Origin: Ruminococcus sp. UBA1780
GTDB lineage: Bacteria > Bacillota > Clostridia > Oscillospirales > Ruminococcaceae
NCBI GenBank assembly: GCA_002315235.1
Contig: DCGK01000082.1
Location: forward strand, 1 to 28,623
Direction: 5' to 3'
Length of the DNA stretch: 28,623 nt
Shown: in pieces, positions 14,871 to 22,515 of the stretch
Position numbering within the stretch: position 1 is the stretch's first letter
How the letters are laid out: the number at the start of each line of letters is the position of its first letter
Translations under genes and position numbers: made by a program
The notes under the pieces: generated by a model
Databases searched by the model: none
What the model saw: only the letters and a program-made list of their open reading frames with translations
Told to the model about the DNA's origin: nothing

Positions 14871-15140
14871 TCAGTTCTGTTCGCTGAAACCGTTTGTTAC
14901 GAGATCAACAAGAGCTTCTACTGCAACTTCTTCATCAGCACCGTCTGCAATAATCTTGATTGATGTGCCGCCAACAATACCGAGTGAAAGAATACCTAAA
15001 AGGCTCTTTGCATTAACTCTGCGTTCTTCCTTTTCAATCCAGATTGATGACTTGAATTCGTTAGCCTTCTGAATAAAAAATGTTGCTGGTCTTGCGTGAA
15101 GTCCTACCTGGTTCTGTACCATTACTTCTTTTACAAACAT
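14871..15140 (-). CDS. ptsH: Phosphocarrier protein HPr
   Basis: The 89-aa HPr of the phosphotransferase system. The phospho-acceptor is His15 in GLHARPA, which rules out Crh, and Ser46 in AKSLLGI is the HPr kinase site, so it should act in carbon catabolite control with CcpA as in other Firmicutes. It is monocistronic: a consensus promoter precedes it and a strong terminator follows. No enzyme I gene is adjacent in the window. GAGGAG precedes the ATG. Confidence 0.95.
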   Translation of the reverse strand: MFVKEVMVQNQVGLHARPATFFIQKANEFKSSIWIEKEERRVNAKSLLGILSLGIVGGTSIKIIADGADEEVAVEALVDLVTNGFSEQN

Positions 15141-15266
15141 TATAAAACTCTCCTCATAATTAATTATTGATTGGTTTATTTATTTTAAAGAATCTGCAAA
15201 AGCATTTTCTGAACTGCCGCGCCGCACTGATGTCATAACAGCCGCATATCAATTAGCTTTAAATTT

Positions 15267-15295
15267 ATTATACAGTGTATTTTTAAGATAGTCAA
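15267..15295 (-). promoter_or_regulatory. ptsH promoter
   Basis: TTGACT (15290-15295), 17 nt, TATAAT (15267-15272) on the minus strand. The leader is about 120 nt; I saw no riboswitch in it. Between this promoter and the trmD stop (15296-15438) I see no gene and no clear terminator. Confidence 0.8.
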
Positions 15296-15438
15296 CGTGT
15301 AAATAAACATATATTAGGGTTTAAAGGGAAATTTCTATGTATTGATTATGCTGAAATTATTTAGTGGTCCGGTTTTTGTCGATATTAACGAATTTTTATT
15401 AAAGACTACCAACATTCAACAGAATATTATATTCATTT

Positions 15439-16155
15439 TCACTTCTTACACGGAATATTATGGGTTTTTATGTAATTTTCATACATATCAGGACGTCGCT
15501 CTCTGGTTATTTCGATACTTTTTTCAAATCTGAATGTTTCTATATTTTTATGATGACCTGACAGAAGTACTTCCGGAACATCAACCCCGTGCCAGCTTGC
15601 CGGTTTCGTATACTGAGGGTACTCAAGAAGCCCGTTATAATGGCTTTCATCCTGATAGCACAGCTCGTCTGAAAGGACGCCCTCACACATTCTTGCGACT
15701 GCATCAGCTACAACAAGAGCAGGAAGCTCACCTCCGGTAAGCACGTAGTCTCCAATGGAAATCTCTTCATCGACTATTTCGTCTATAACTCTCTGGTCAA
15801 CTCCCTCATAGTGACCGCATATAATAAGAATGCTGCTGTATGAAGCAAGTTCAACAGCTCTTGACTGAGTGAAGTTTTTCCCCTTCGGAGACATATATAT
15901 TGTATGTGGTCTTTCACCCAGATCAGCGCACACCGCTTCGAAACAGTTAAATATAGGATCTGCCTGCATAACCATGCCCATTCCGCCGCCGTACGGGGAA
16001 TCATCAACCCTGCGGTGTCTGTCCTTTGTATAGTCACGGATATTTCTGCATGAAATATCAACCGCGCCTTTTTTTCTTGCTCTGCCGATAATACTTTCAG
16101 CAAGAACATTTTCGCACATCTCAGGAAAAAGAGTTGCAATCTCAATCTTCATCAT
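15439..16155 (-). CDS. trmD: tRNA (guanine-N1)-methyltransferase
   Basis: SPOUT enzyme that methylates G37 of tRNAs reading CNN/CGG-type codons, preventing frameshifts. The deep-knot motifs GHYEGVDQRV and EISIGDYVLTGGELPALV are present, as is the N-terminal LFPEM and the DSPYGGGMGMVM loop. About 238 aa, full length. I chose the ATG 8 nt after AAGGG; an in-frame TTG lies directly before it and another ATG after it. The start lies inside the end of rimM, so the two are translationally coupled. Confidence 0.96.
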   Translation of the reverse strand: MMKIEIATLFPEMCENVLAESIIGRARKKGAVDISCRNIRDYTKDRHRRVDDSPYGGGMGMVMQADPIFNCFEAVCADLGERPHTIYMSPKGKNFTQSRAVELASYSSILIICGHYEGVDQRVIDEIVDEEISIGDYVLTGGELPALVVADAVARMCEGVLSDELCYQDESHYNGLLEYPQYTKPASWHGVDVPEVLLSGHHKNIETFRFEKSIEITRERRPDMYENYIKTHNIPCKK

Positions 16156-16657
16156 CAAAAAGTCCCTTCAGAGGTCTGATAAGCATTGTTTTATTTTCAA
16201 TATCAGTTTCAACAACTACATCTGCAATAGCCGGAACAAGGTATTCCCTGTCTTCATTTTTTACAGTGTAAACGTCATTGGCACCTGTCTGGAACACATC
16301 CTTTATCACACCGTATTCCTTTCCTGTATCCGCATCCGAAACCTTTATTCCGATAAGATCCTTAATAAAATAAGTATCCTCATCAAGCTCAACGTCGTCC
16401 CTTGACAGATAAAGAACCTTCTCCCTGAGCTTTTCAGCTTCTTCAACGGTATCAATTCCGGCAAATTTTGCAATCACCATATTTTTAAAAGCCCTGGCAT
16501 TCTCAATCTCTACTTCTTTTTCCCCGTTTCTGTCCAGGTAGAGGTAATCAAATTCACAGAGAAAATCCGGGCCGTCACACCAGGGCATTATCTTGACCTC
16601 TCCTCTTAGTCCGTGAACATTTACTATTTTTCCGGCTTCAAGAAAATTATCTGACAT
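16142..16657 (-). CDS. rimM: 16S rRNA processing/ribosome maturation factor RimM
   Basis: A 171-aa factor that binds ribosomal protein S19 and aids 30S head maturation. The N-terminal RimM domain begins with EAGKIVNVHGLRGEVKI (7-23) and the C-terminal half is a PRC-barrel (about 94-168, with YFIKDLIGIKV). AAAGGATGG lies before the ATG. It overlaps trmD by 14 nt and is preceded by a terminator-like hairpin after khpA. Confidence 0.95.
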   Translation of the reverse strand: MSDNFLEAGKIVNVHGLRGEVKIMPWCDGPDFLCEFDYLYLDRNGEKEVEIENARAFKNMVIAKFAGIDTVEEAEKLREKVLYLSRDDVELDEDTYFIKDLIGIKVSDADTGKEYGVIKDVFQTGANDVYTVKNEDREYLVPAIADVVVETDIENKTMLIRPLKGLFDDED

Positions 16658-16689
16658 AGTACCATCCTTTACTCACTTGCTTCTCTATC

Positions 16690-16730
16690 AAAAAAACTGC
16701 CAGAATAACCTGAAAAATTAATCTGACAGT
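16690..16730 (-). terminator. Terminator-like attenuator between khpA and rimM
   Basis: On the minus strand ACTGTCAGA and TCTGGCAGT pair over 9 bp (one G-U, arms 16722-16730 and 16696-16704), followed at once by seven Ts. The loop is large (17 nt). It lies inside the operon, so partial read-through is expected. Confidence 0.6.
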
Positions 16731-16768
16731 ATTGTTTTCAATGTTTAAATTATCAAAGTCCTCTGAAA

Positions 16769-17002
16769 TTATTCAATTTCGAGGAGTACCTTGGCGTTGT
16801 TTCTGGCAGCACCTGCACGAAGTACAGTTCTTATAGCCTTTGCTATTCTTCCCTGCTTACCGATAACACGTCCCATATCTTCCTGTGCAACATGAAGATG
16901 GAAAACAACTACGCCTTCTTCATTTGGTGCATCTTCTGTAACTGTAATATCCTGTTTGTTTTCAACAAGACCTTCCACAATCGCTAAAAGCAGTTCTTTC
17001 AT
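16769..17002 (-). CDS. khpA: KH-domain RNA-binding protein KhpA
   Basis: A 77-aa single KH domain with the RNA-binding GxxG loop GKQG (48-51) in the VIGKQGRIAKAIRTVLRA segment. KhpA (YlqC) forms a dimer or a complex with KhpB and binds many RNAs in Firmicutes. Its position between rpsP and rimM is the conserved one. AAAGGAG precedes the ATG. Confidence 0.93.
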   Translation of the reverse strand: MKELLLAIVEGLVENKQDITVTEDAPNEEGVVVFHLHVAQEDMGRVIGKQGRIAKAIRTVLRAGAARNNAKVLLEIE

Positions 17003-17019
17003 ATATTTTCTCCTTTATA

Positions 17020-17102
17020 AAAACAATAGCGTGTCACCACGCTACCTCTGTTTCGAAATGAAACGATCTGATCTTTGAGATACAGACATAGCGTCTGTAT
17101 CT
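17020..17102 (-). other. Two hairpins in the rpsP-khpA gap, one terminator-like
   Basis: AGATACAGAC/GTCTGTATCT (17078-17102) is a perfect 10-bp stem with a 5-nt loop and no U-run. Closer to khpA, TAGCGTG/CACGCTA (17027-17044) has a GTGA GNRA-type loop and is followed on the minus strand by TTGTTTTTAT, which fits an intrinsic attenuator directly before the khpA ribosome binding site. Confidence 0.55.
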
Positions 17103-17120
17103 GAAAGATAAATCAATCAA

Positions 17121-17360
17121 TTAAGCCTGAGCGTTCTTGATAAGCTTCTTAACTGTTTCAGTTGGCTGTGCACCATTCTTGATCCACTTGTCAGCCTTTT
17201 CAGTGTCAATCTTGATAACGCTTGGTGTCTTAGTTGGATCATAATATCCGATTTCTTCGATAAATCTGCCGTCTCTTGGGTATCTTGAATCAGCAACAAC
17301 AACACGGTAGAAAGGAGCCTTCTTAGCACCCATTCTCTTTAATCTGATCTTTACTGCCAT
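17121..17360 (-). CDS. rpsP: 30S ribosomal protein S16
   Basis: A 79-aa S16 beginning MAVKIRLKRMGAKKAPFYRV, the canonical family start, with the VVADSRYPRDGRFIEEIGYYDP signature split across residues 20-41. Very strong CGGAGGTGA ribosome binding site. Third gene of the ylxM-ffh-rpsP-khpA-rimM-trmD unit. Confidence 0.98.
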   Translation of the reverse strand: MAVKIRLKRMGAKKAPFYRVVVADSRYPRDGRFIEEIGYYDPTKTPSVIKIDTEKADKWIKNGAQPTETVKKLIKNAQA

Positions 17361-17418
17361 TTTAAATTCACCTCCGAATAATAATTACCTTTATATATTA
17401 ATGCTTGAAGCAAAAATA

Positions 17419-18816
17419 TCACTTTTTAAGCTGTCCTGCATCTGAAGGCAGTTCAGGCATCTTGTCAAGGTTCATACCGGCAATGCGCTTTTTCATACGC
17501 TTAGCTGACATAGGACCTTTTCCCTTGCCGAAATTACCAAACTGTTTCATTACCTTCTGCATCTGATCAAACTGTCTTAACAGTCTGTTTACATCCTCTA
17601 CCTTCATACCGCTTCCGGCAGCTATTCGCTTCTTTCTTGAAGGGTTGATAATTGAAGGCTTTGCACGCTCAGCAGGAGTCATCGATGTTATCATAGCATC
17701 AATTCTCTGAAACTGTCTCTCATCAATGTCCATATCCTTTACTCTTTCTCCCATACCCGGAAGCATTGAAAGGAGGCCCTTGATTGAACCCATCTTCTGT
17801 ATCTGAAGAAGATAGCTTCTGAGATCATCCATGTCAAATGTGTTTTCGGTAAATTTCTTTGCAAGTCTTTCTGAATCCTTAAGATCCACTGCACTCTCGG
17901 CTTTTTCAATGAGAGTAAGAACGTCACCCATACCAAGAATACGTGATGCCATTCTTTCAGGATGGAACTGCTCAAAATCATCGAGCTTTTCACCCATACC
18001 GACAAACTTAATCGGCTTACCTGTTACAGCAAGTACGGAAAGTGCCGCACCGCCCCTTGTATCTGAATCGAGCTTTGACATAAGCACACTGTCAATTCCG
18101 AGAGCATCATCAAATGACTTTGCTACATTAACAGCATCCTGACCTGTCATCGCATCGACAACAAGCATAATTTCGCTTGGGTCTGTTTCCTTTTTTATGT
18201 TTTTGAGCTCATCCATAAGCTCCGTATCTATGTGAAGACGTCCGGCTGTATCGAGTATAACGATATCATGTCCGTAATCCTTTGCATGCTTTATTGATTC
18301 TGAAGCAATTTTTACAGGATCAGTCTGACCCATCTCAAAAACCTTTACTTCAGCCTTCTCACCGACTATTTTCAGCTGATCAATAGCAGCAGGTCTGTAA
18401 ATATCGCAGGCAACAAGCAGAGGTCTGTGTCCCTGTGCCTTAAAATATCTGGCAAGCTTTGCTGAATGAGTTGTCTTACCTGAACCCTGAAGACCGCACA
18501 TCATAATTACGCACGGCGGTTTTGAAGGAATGTTTATCCTTGCATTTGAGTTACCCATAAGGCTGCAGAGTTCCTCGTTAACAATCTTAACCACCATCTG
18601 GGCAGGTGTAAGACTCTTAAGAACATCCTCACCGACAGCTCTCTCGGATACCTTTGCTACGAAATCCTTTACTACCTTGTAGCTTACGTCCGCTTCAAGA
18701 AGAGCAAGACGAACTTCTCTCATGGCCTCTTTTACGTCAGCCTCTGTAAGTTTTCCACGTGACTTCAGACGTTTGAAAACGTTATTAAGTTTATCAGACA
18801 AACCTTCAAATGCCAT
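17419..18816 (-). CDS. ffh: Signal recognition particle protein Ffh
   Basis: The SRP54 GTPase that targets nascent membrane proteins. The 465 aa show the N domain (1-90), the G domain with P-loop GLQGSGKTTHSAK (108-120), DTAGR (189-193), the KLD guanine motif near 247 and a GDV..IEKAE linker. The methionine-rich M domain (about 325-440) contains GLLSMLPGMG and the SRP RNA-binding SGMKVEDVN stretch. His and Ser in the P-loop replace the more usual Thr-Ala. AGGAGG precedes the ATG. ylxM is 28 nt upstream. Confidence 0.97.
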   Translation of the reverse strand: MAFEGLSDKLNNVFKRLKSRGKLTEADVKEAMREVRLALLEADVSYKVVKDFVAKVSERAVGEDVLKSLTPAQMVVKIVNEELCSLMGNSNARINIPSKPPCVIMMCGLQGSGKTTHSAKLARYFKAQGHRPLLVACDIYRPAAIDQLKIVGEKAEVKVFEMGQTDPVKIASESIKHAKDYGHDIVILDTAGRLHIDTELMDELKNIKKETDPSEIMLVVDAMTGQDAVNVAKSFDDALGIDSVLMSKLDSDTRGGAALSVLAVTGKPIKFVGMGEKLDDFEQFHPERMASRILGMGDVLTLIEKAESAVDLKDSERLAKKFTENTFDMDDLRSYLLQIQKMGSIKGLLSMLPGMGERVKDMDIDERQFQRIDAMITSMTPAERAKPSIINPSRKKRIAAGSGMKVEDVNRLLRQFDQMQKVMKQFGNFGKGKGPMSAKRMKKRIAGMNLDKMPELPSDAGQLKK

Positions 18817-18844
18817 ATTTTAAGAAGCCTCCTTTGTATGTAAA

Positions 18845-19207
18845 CTATCTGAAGAGTTCCTCTCCCTTTTCAATAATACGGATTATCCTGTCCGAATAAT
18901 CGGAAATGCTCTTCTGATATTTGTATTTTTCAGTGTATTCGGCCGTGCACTGTTTAATTCCTGCCACAAGCTCACGGAATGTTGTGGTCTTTCTGAAAAG
19001 TCCTATCTTCTCCTCGAACTCATCGAGATACTGTTCCGCATGCTTTATTGCGTCGTGCACACCCTGACGTGATATATTTTCGTTTTCCGCTATCTCCGAA
19101 AGCGACAGATCTTCAAAATAATAAAGCTGCATGATATCACGCTGTTTTTCAGTAAGAAGATCACCGTAAAAATCAAGGAGCATTGCATAATCGAGGTTTT
19201 TCGCCAT
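18845..19207 (-). CDS. ylxM: YlxM family SRP-associated HTH protein (UPF0122)
   Basis: A 120-aa protein with a sigma-70 region 4-like helix-turn-helix: LLTEKQRDIMQLYYFEDLSL and then EIAENENISRQGVHDAIKHA (residues 17-56). YlxM proteins sit upstream of ffh and stimulate SRP GTPase activity in streptococci. First gene of the ffh operon; GGGGGA lies 7 nt before the ATG. Confidence 0.92.
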   Translation of the reverse strand: MAKNLDYAMLLDFYGDLLTEKQRDIMQLYYFEDLSLSEIAENENISRQGVHDAIKHAEQYLDEFEEKIGLFRKTTTFRELVAGIKQCTAEYTEKYKYQKSISDYSDRIIRIIEKGEELFR

Positions 19208-19253
19208 AAATCTGTCCCCCGCGAGTTAGTTTGTAAAGTTTTAAGCCTTTACA

Positions 19254-19282
19254 ATTATAACTCTTTTCCCCCTGCTTGTCAA
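19254..19282 (-). promoter_or_regulatory. Promoter of the ylxM-ffh-rpsP-khpA-rimM-trmD operon
   Basis: Full consensus TTGACA (19277-19282), 17 nt, TATAAT (19254-19259) on the minus strand, with a leader of about 40 nt. Confidence 0.85.
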
Positions 19283-19349
19283 TAGAAAAGCGCTGTTTTT
19301 TTCTACAAAAATACGGTGAACCGTAAAAAGATTTTTCGTCAGGACGAGA

Positions 19350-19378
19350 AAACGCCCCTGTCAGTGACAGGGGCGTTT
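19350..19378 (-). terminator. Terminator of the transglutaminase-dockerin gene
   Basis: AAACGCCCCTGTCA and its exact complement are separated by one base; the minus-strand 3' side continues TTTTC. It lies 57 nt after the stop codon. Confidence 0.8.
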
Positions 19379-19434
19379 CCCAAGGAAATATGAGAAAAAC
19401 ACTATTTGTTTGGAAATATCATGTTATTCTTTAA

Positions 19435-21798
19435 TCAGAATGAGCGAATTACGTTTGTTAAGAACTGCTTCATTGTAGCGAGATCAGCAAGGTTTAAGAA
19501 ACCGTCGCCTGTTACGTCGCCAAGCTGTATCTGGTTTTCGCTGAATTCTATATCTTTAAGGTTGAACAGAGATATGAGTGATAAATCTGTAATATCTACT
19601 CTTCCGTCTCCATTAACGTCGCCCTTTAAAGGCTTAGCTGAGTCAGGAACCGGAGTTTCTGTTTCTGAAGGAGCTGTAACTTCTGCAGGATCCTCAACCT
19701 TACCTGTCATTGCTTCAGTTGTCTCTGCAGGCTTTTCAACTTCGAGAGTGCCTGTGATTTCTTCTGATGCTGATACAGGAGCTGTAATTTCCTCTGATGC
19801 TGTTGTTGTTGCCGGTGTAGTAACGACTGCTGTTGTTGTTTCAGCTGCTGTTGTTGTAACTGCAGGAGTTGTTTCAGCAGTTGTTGTAACTGTTGTTGTA
19901 ACTGCAGGTGCAGGTTCTGTAACTGCAGGTGCTGTTTCCACCGGTGCAGGACCAGCTTGAGGCGGCTTCTCCTCTTCCCCTATCACAGGGTCTTCAGGAG
20001 TGGCCAGGCTTCGCAGTACTACTGCATAGTTCGCTGCATTGTCAAGATCAATTTCCAGATTTCCGTTAGCATCAACCATCATGAAGTCAACCTTGTCCAT
20101 TTTGGCTTCTTCCTGGTTGTAACTGTACAGAACTGCAACATTGTTCGAGAACTGCTGACCGAGCTTATAGTTTATATCTGCTGTAAGACCCATAGGTCCG
20201 TCATGCTGTAAATTAAGTTCAACTACATTTGTGTGTGAGCCTGTGATTGAAGCGAGCATTTCCTTAGGAATAACACCCTGATCCTCTTCAATTTCAAGAT
20301 TAAGGTCAACTGTTTCTTCTTCATTAGCTGTAATCTTGTTTCCTCTGATTCCCCAGCTGTAGCCGTCAAGATTGAGAGAAATCTGAATGTTTCTGCCTCT
20401 CATGCAGTTGATAGCTTCCTTAGGGAGAATGGTTTCAGTATCTACATTGAAGGACTTTGAATCGCCGTCATTCATGCTGTTGATTGTTTCCATAACTGTA
20501 TTGTATACAGATACTCTTTCTTCGAACTGCATGTCTCCGACTTCAAAGTATTCGCCTTCATCCTCAGGTTTCTGCTTGATTACTGCGTAGAGCTTGTCGC
20601 CGTCAAGACGCATACCGTATACATAACCGTTTGTCTCATAAGGGTTGATGTACTTAACCGGCTGCTTCCAGGAACCGTCGAGGTTCATCTGGTAAATCAT
20701 TGTAGGTGTATTGTAAAGAACTTTGTCGCCTGAAATAATGAGGCTTACGTACTTTCCTGTCCACCACTGACCTTCCTGGCCCCATACAAGCCATTTTTCA
20801 TCATCTATGCTTACGTTTGTATTTACTTCGCCTGTTGATTCGATGTATGTGCTGTATTCGCCTGCATCACTAACATAGTACCACTTGTCTCCTCTGACAC
20901 AGATTTCGGTTCCTACTGTGCCCCAGAAAGCCTTGTCATACTTTGTTGATGTGGCTTCGATATTTCTGCTGTCCCATTTTTCATGGATGTACTGTCTTGT
21001 TTCAGTTGTTGTTTTTATTTCATTATCTGAAAGAAGGAAGTACTTGTGGTTAACTCTGCCTTTTGAGTCAGGTACCGGATCATCCCATGTGGTATCAACG
21101 TGATACCATTCATTATCAATGTTTACGAGATTCCATGCATGGTTCATTGCATAGCTTGTAACCATTATTGAAGAGATGCCGACACGGTCAAGAAGCATGT
21201 TGTATGCCTGTGCGTAACCTTCGCAGACACCGTTTCCGCAGACAAGGATATCATACGCGGAAGCACCGCTGTCTCTGTCAGGAATTTCGCCCTTTGTATC
21301 ATATACTGTATTGAGAACTATGTAGTCGTGAAGTACAAGAGCCTTGTCAAGCTCTGTCATTTCCGGCTTGATGTTCTCAGCAACAATCTCGTCTATCTTT
21401 GCGTTTACTTCGCCGAGAAGTGCCGCAGCTTCTTCAGGAGTGTTATTATACTTAACTCCGATCTTGCTTATGTAAATGCTTCCGTCCGGACCATATTCAG
21501 CCTGGATGGAAATTGTGTTACTGAAATCAATACAGAAAAGCTCAGGCATTTTTCTTACGTAGCTTACAGCCTCATTGATTCTTTCTGTACCGGCACCGGT
21601 AGTTATATCTACTTCCATATCAAACTTTCTGACATCTATCTCTGTAGCGTAACTCTGAAGGCCGTTTTTGATTGTTTCAGACAAACTTGCAATTGTGTTA
21701 TCTGCAGCTGCCATTGCAACCTTAACAGCCGGGGCTGCGAAATTAAAAGCAATAGCAGCAGATAGAATTCCGCTAATATATTTTGCTCTCTTTTTCAT
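19435..21798 (-). CDS. Secreted transglutaminase-like protein with C-terminal type I dockerin
   Basis: A 787-aa exported protein. It has a Lys-rich signal peptide with cleavage probably near AMAAA (about 28-32). A transglutaminase-like/protease-like domain follows with the full triad: Cys192 (GNGVCEGYAQAY), His220 (MNHAWN) and Asp235 (VDTTWDDP). Next is a Trp/Tyr-rich beta region (about 285-420) and a further region to about 608. A Thr/Pro/Ala/Glu linker (609-723) leads to a dockerin (724-787) with two calcium-loop repeats, GDVNGDGRVDITDL and GDVTGDGFLNLADL. It is likely anchored to a cellulosome through a cohesin. The catalytic activity (crosslinking, peptidase or amidase) is not known. A c-di-GMP riboswitch and terminator precede it. 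Confidence 0.9.
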   Translation of the reverse strand: MKKRAKYISGILSAAIAFNFAAPAVKVAMAAADNTIASLSETIKNGLQSYATEIDVRKFDMEVDITTGAGTERINEAVSYVRKMPELFCIDFSNTISIQAEYGPDGSIYISKIGVKYNNTPEEAAALLGEVNAKIDEIVAENIKPEMTELDKALVLHDYIVLNTVYDTKGEIPDRDSGASAYDILVCGNGVCEGYAQAYNMLLDRVGISSIMVTSYAMNHAWNLVNIDNEWYHVDTTWDDPVPDSKGRVNHKYFLLSDNEIKTTTETRQYIHEKWDSRNIEATSTKYDKAFWGTVGTEICVRGDKWYYVSDAGEYSTYIESTGEVNTNVSIDDEKWLVWGQEGQWWTGKYVSLIISGDKVLYNTPTMIYQMNLDGSWKQPVKYINPYETNGYVYGMRLDGDKLYAVIKQKPEDEGEYFEVGDMQFEERVSVYNTVMETINSMNDGDSKSFNVDTETILPKEAINCMRGRNIQISLNLDGYSWGIRGNKITANEEETVDLNLEIEEDQGVIPKEMLASITGSHTNVVELNLQHDGPMGLTADINYKLGQQFSNNVAVLYSYNQEEAKMDKVDFMMVDANGNLEIDLDNAANYAVVLRSLATPEDPVIGEEEKPPQAGPAPVETAPAVTEPAPAVTTTVTTTAETTPAVTTTAAETTTAVVTTPATTTASEEITAPVSASEEITGTLEVEKPAETTEAMTGKVEDPAEVTAPSETETPVPDSAKPLKGDVNGDGRVDITDLSLISLFNLKDIEFSENQIQLGDVTGDGFLNLADLATMKQFLTNVIRSF

Positions 21799-21849
21799 AC
21801 CGATTCCTCCTGTTTTATTTACTCATTAATGTAATTGTTAAAATAATAA

Positions 21850-21878
21850 AAGGCTGATACTTTTCAGGTATCAGCCTT
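21850..21878 (-). terminator. Riboswitch-controlled terminator upstream of the dockerin protein
   Basis: AAGGCTGATAC and GTATCAGCCTT form a perfect 11-bp stem with a 7-nt loop, followed on the minus strand by TTATTATTTT. It lies between the c-di-GMP aptamer and the gene start, 51 nt before the ATG, and is the probable expression platform. Confidence 0.88.
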
Positions 21879-21920
21879 ATTTACCAACCATAAACGTCCG
21901 TTCGAAAGGTCCGTTTAAAA

Positions 21921-22006
21921 ATTGTGCAGCTGGCTGTCATACCCTTTTATTCGGTTTAGACCCGTTAGCTTTGCGTCCCTGCCTTTCAGCAGGTTTGCCC
22001 AATAAT
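21921..22006 (-). promoter_or_regulatory. Cyclic-di-GMP class I riboswitch (GEMM-I)
   Basis: The minus strand carries the GEMM-I conserved elements in order. First is GGGCAAACC, then a CCTGCT-GAAA-GGCAGG stem with the GAAA tetraloop. GGGACGCAAAGC follows, then the second-helix segment ACGGGTCTAAACCG, and finally ATGACAGCCAGCTGC, close to the usual ATGACAGCCGGGTTGCC ending. The family binds c-di-GMP. The terminator at 21850-21878 follows about 40 nt later, and the only gene downstream is the secreted dockerin protein. Whether ligand turns the gene on or off was not worked out. Confidence 0.93.
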
Positions 22007-22018
22007 TAAATTTTTACT

Positions 22019-22024
22019 ATTATA
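22019..22024 (-). promoter_or_regulatory. Possible proximal -10 just upstream of the riboswitch
   Basis: TATAAT on the minus strand would start transcription near 22012, a few bases before the aptamer, but the -35 is poor (TTTTCG at 16 nt). It competes with the better promoter at 22170-22198. Confidence 0.4.
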
Positions 22025-22134
22025 TTAGTGAGTAGTAAGTCGAAAATTAAAATCAGATCAAAGTTACGTTTGAAAAATGTAGTAAGACGAATGAGTGAAT
22101 TGTTAATAGATGTTCAGGTTAGCTGAAGACCGGT

Positions 22135-22153
22135 TCATGGAATGTATCCATGA
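22135..22153 (-). other. Hairpin in the long leader upstream of the riboswitch
   Basis: TCATGGA/TCCATGA forms a perfect 7-bp stem with a 5-nt loop, flanked by GAAGA and TCTTC that could extend it across an internal loop. It lies about 10 nt after the transcription start predicted from the 22170-22198 promoter. Confidence 0.45.
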
Positions 22154-22169
22154 CTTATCTTCTGTACCT

Positions 22170-22198
22170 AGTATATCACCGTTAACAAACGCTGTCAA
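22170..22198 (-). promoter_or_regulatory. Sigma-A promoter for the riboswitch-dockerin transcript
   Basis: TTGACA (22193-22198), 17 nt, TATACT (22170-22175) on the minus strand. It would give a leader of about 365 nt that includes a 5' hairpin and the c-di-GMP aptamer. Confidence 0.65.
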
Positions 22199-22346
22199 TA
22201 GTTAATATAAATATTTTCGATTAGTATAACCACTTTGTATACATGCACATTTTAGACCACTTTCATGTATGCAGAATACCGTCTGAAAATTTAACCTTGT
22301 ATTTACCGGTTTTTTACTGAAAAAACAAAATGTTTACCTGAAAGTC

Positions 22347-22375
22347 TTGAATTCATCATTTAATTCGTGTATAAT
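22347..22375 (+). promoter_or_regulatory. glgP promoter
   Basis: TTGAAT (22347-22352), 17 nt, TATAAT (22370-22375). The leader is about 135 nt and contains a perfect 12-bp palindrome AATACCGGTATT (22417-22428), a possible operator. Upstream, 22228-22273 holds two direct copies of an ACCACTTT-containing motif 27 bp apart. Confidence 0.75.
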
Positions 22376-22515
22376 ATTATGTATGGTGAATATTTTATGT
22401 ATATCACTGATTTTCAAATACCGGTATTGTTCACTATTTATCAAATCGACCAATACACACTATTATTCTCAGCAGTGGTCAGGGGGAACACCAGCCGGAG
22501 AACGGAGAAGAAAAG

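Noticed and set aside
15342..15533. 63-aa plus-strand ORF
   Set aside because: Overlaps the trmD 3' end antisense, with no recognisable domain and no good start site.
19310..19325. TACGGTGAACCGTA palindrome resembling a LytTR half-site
   Set aside because: It is a lone inverted palindrome without the 21-bp direct repeat and without a promoter beside it.
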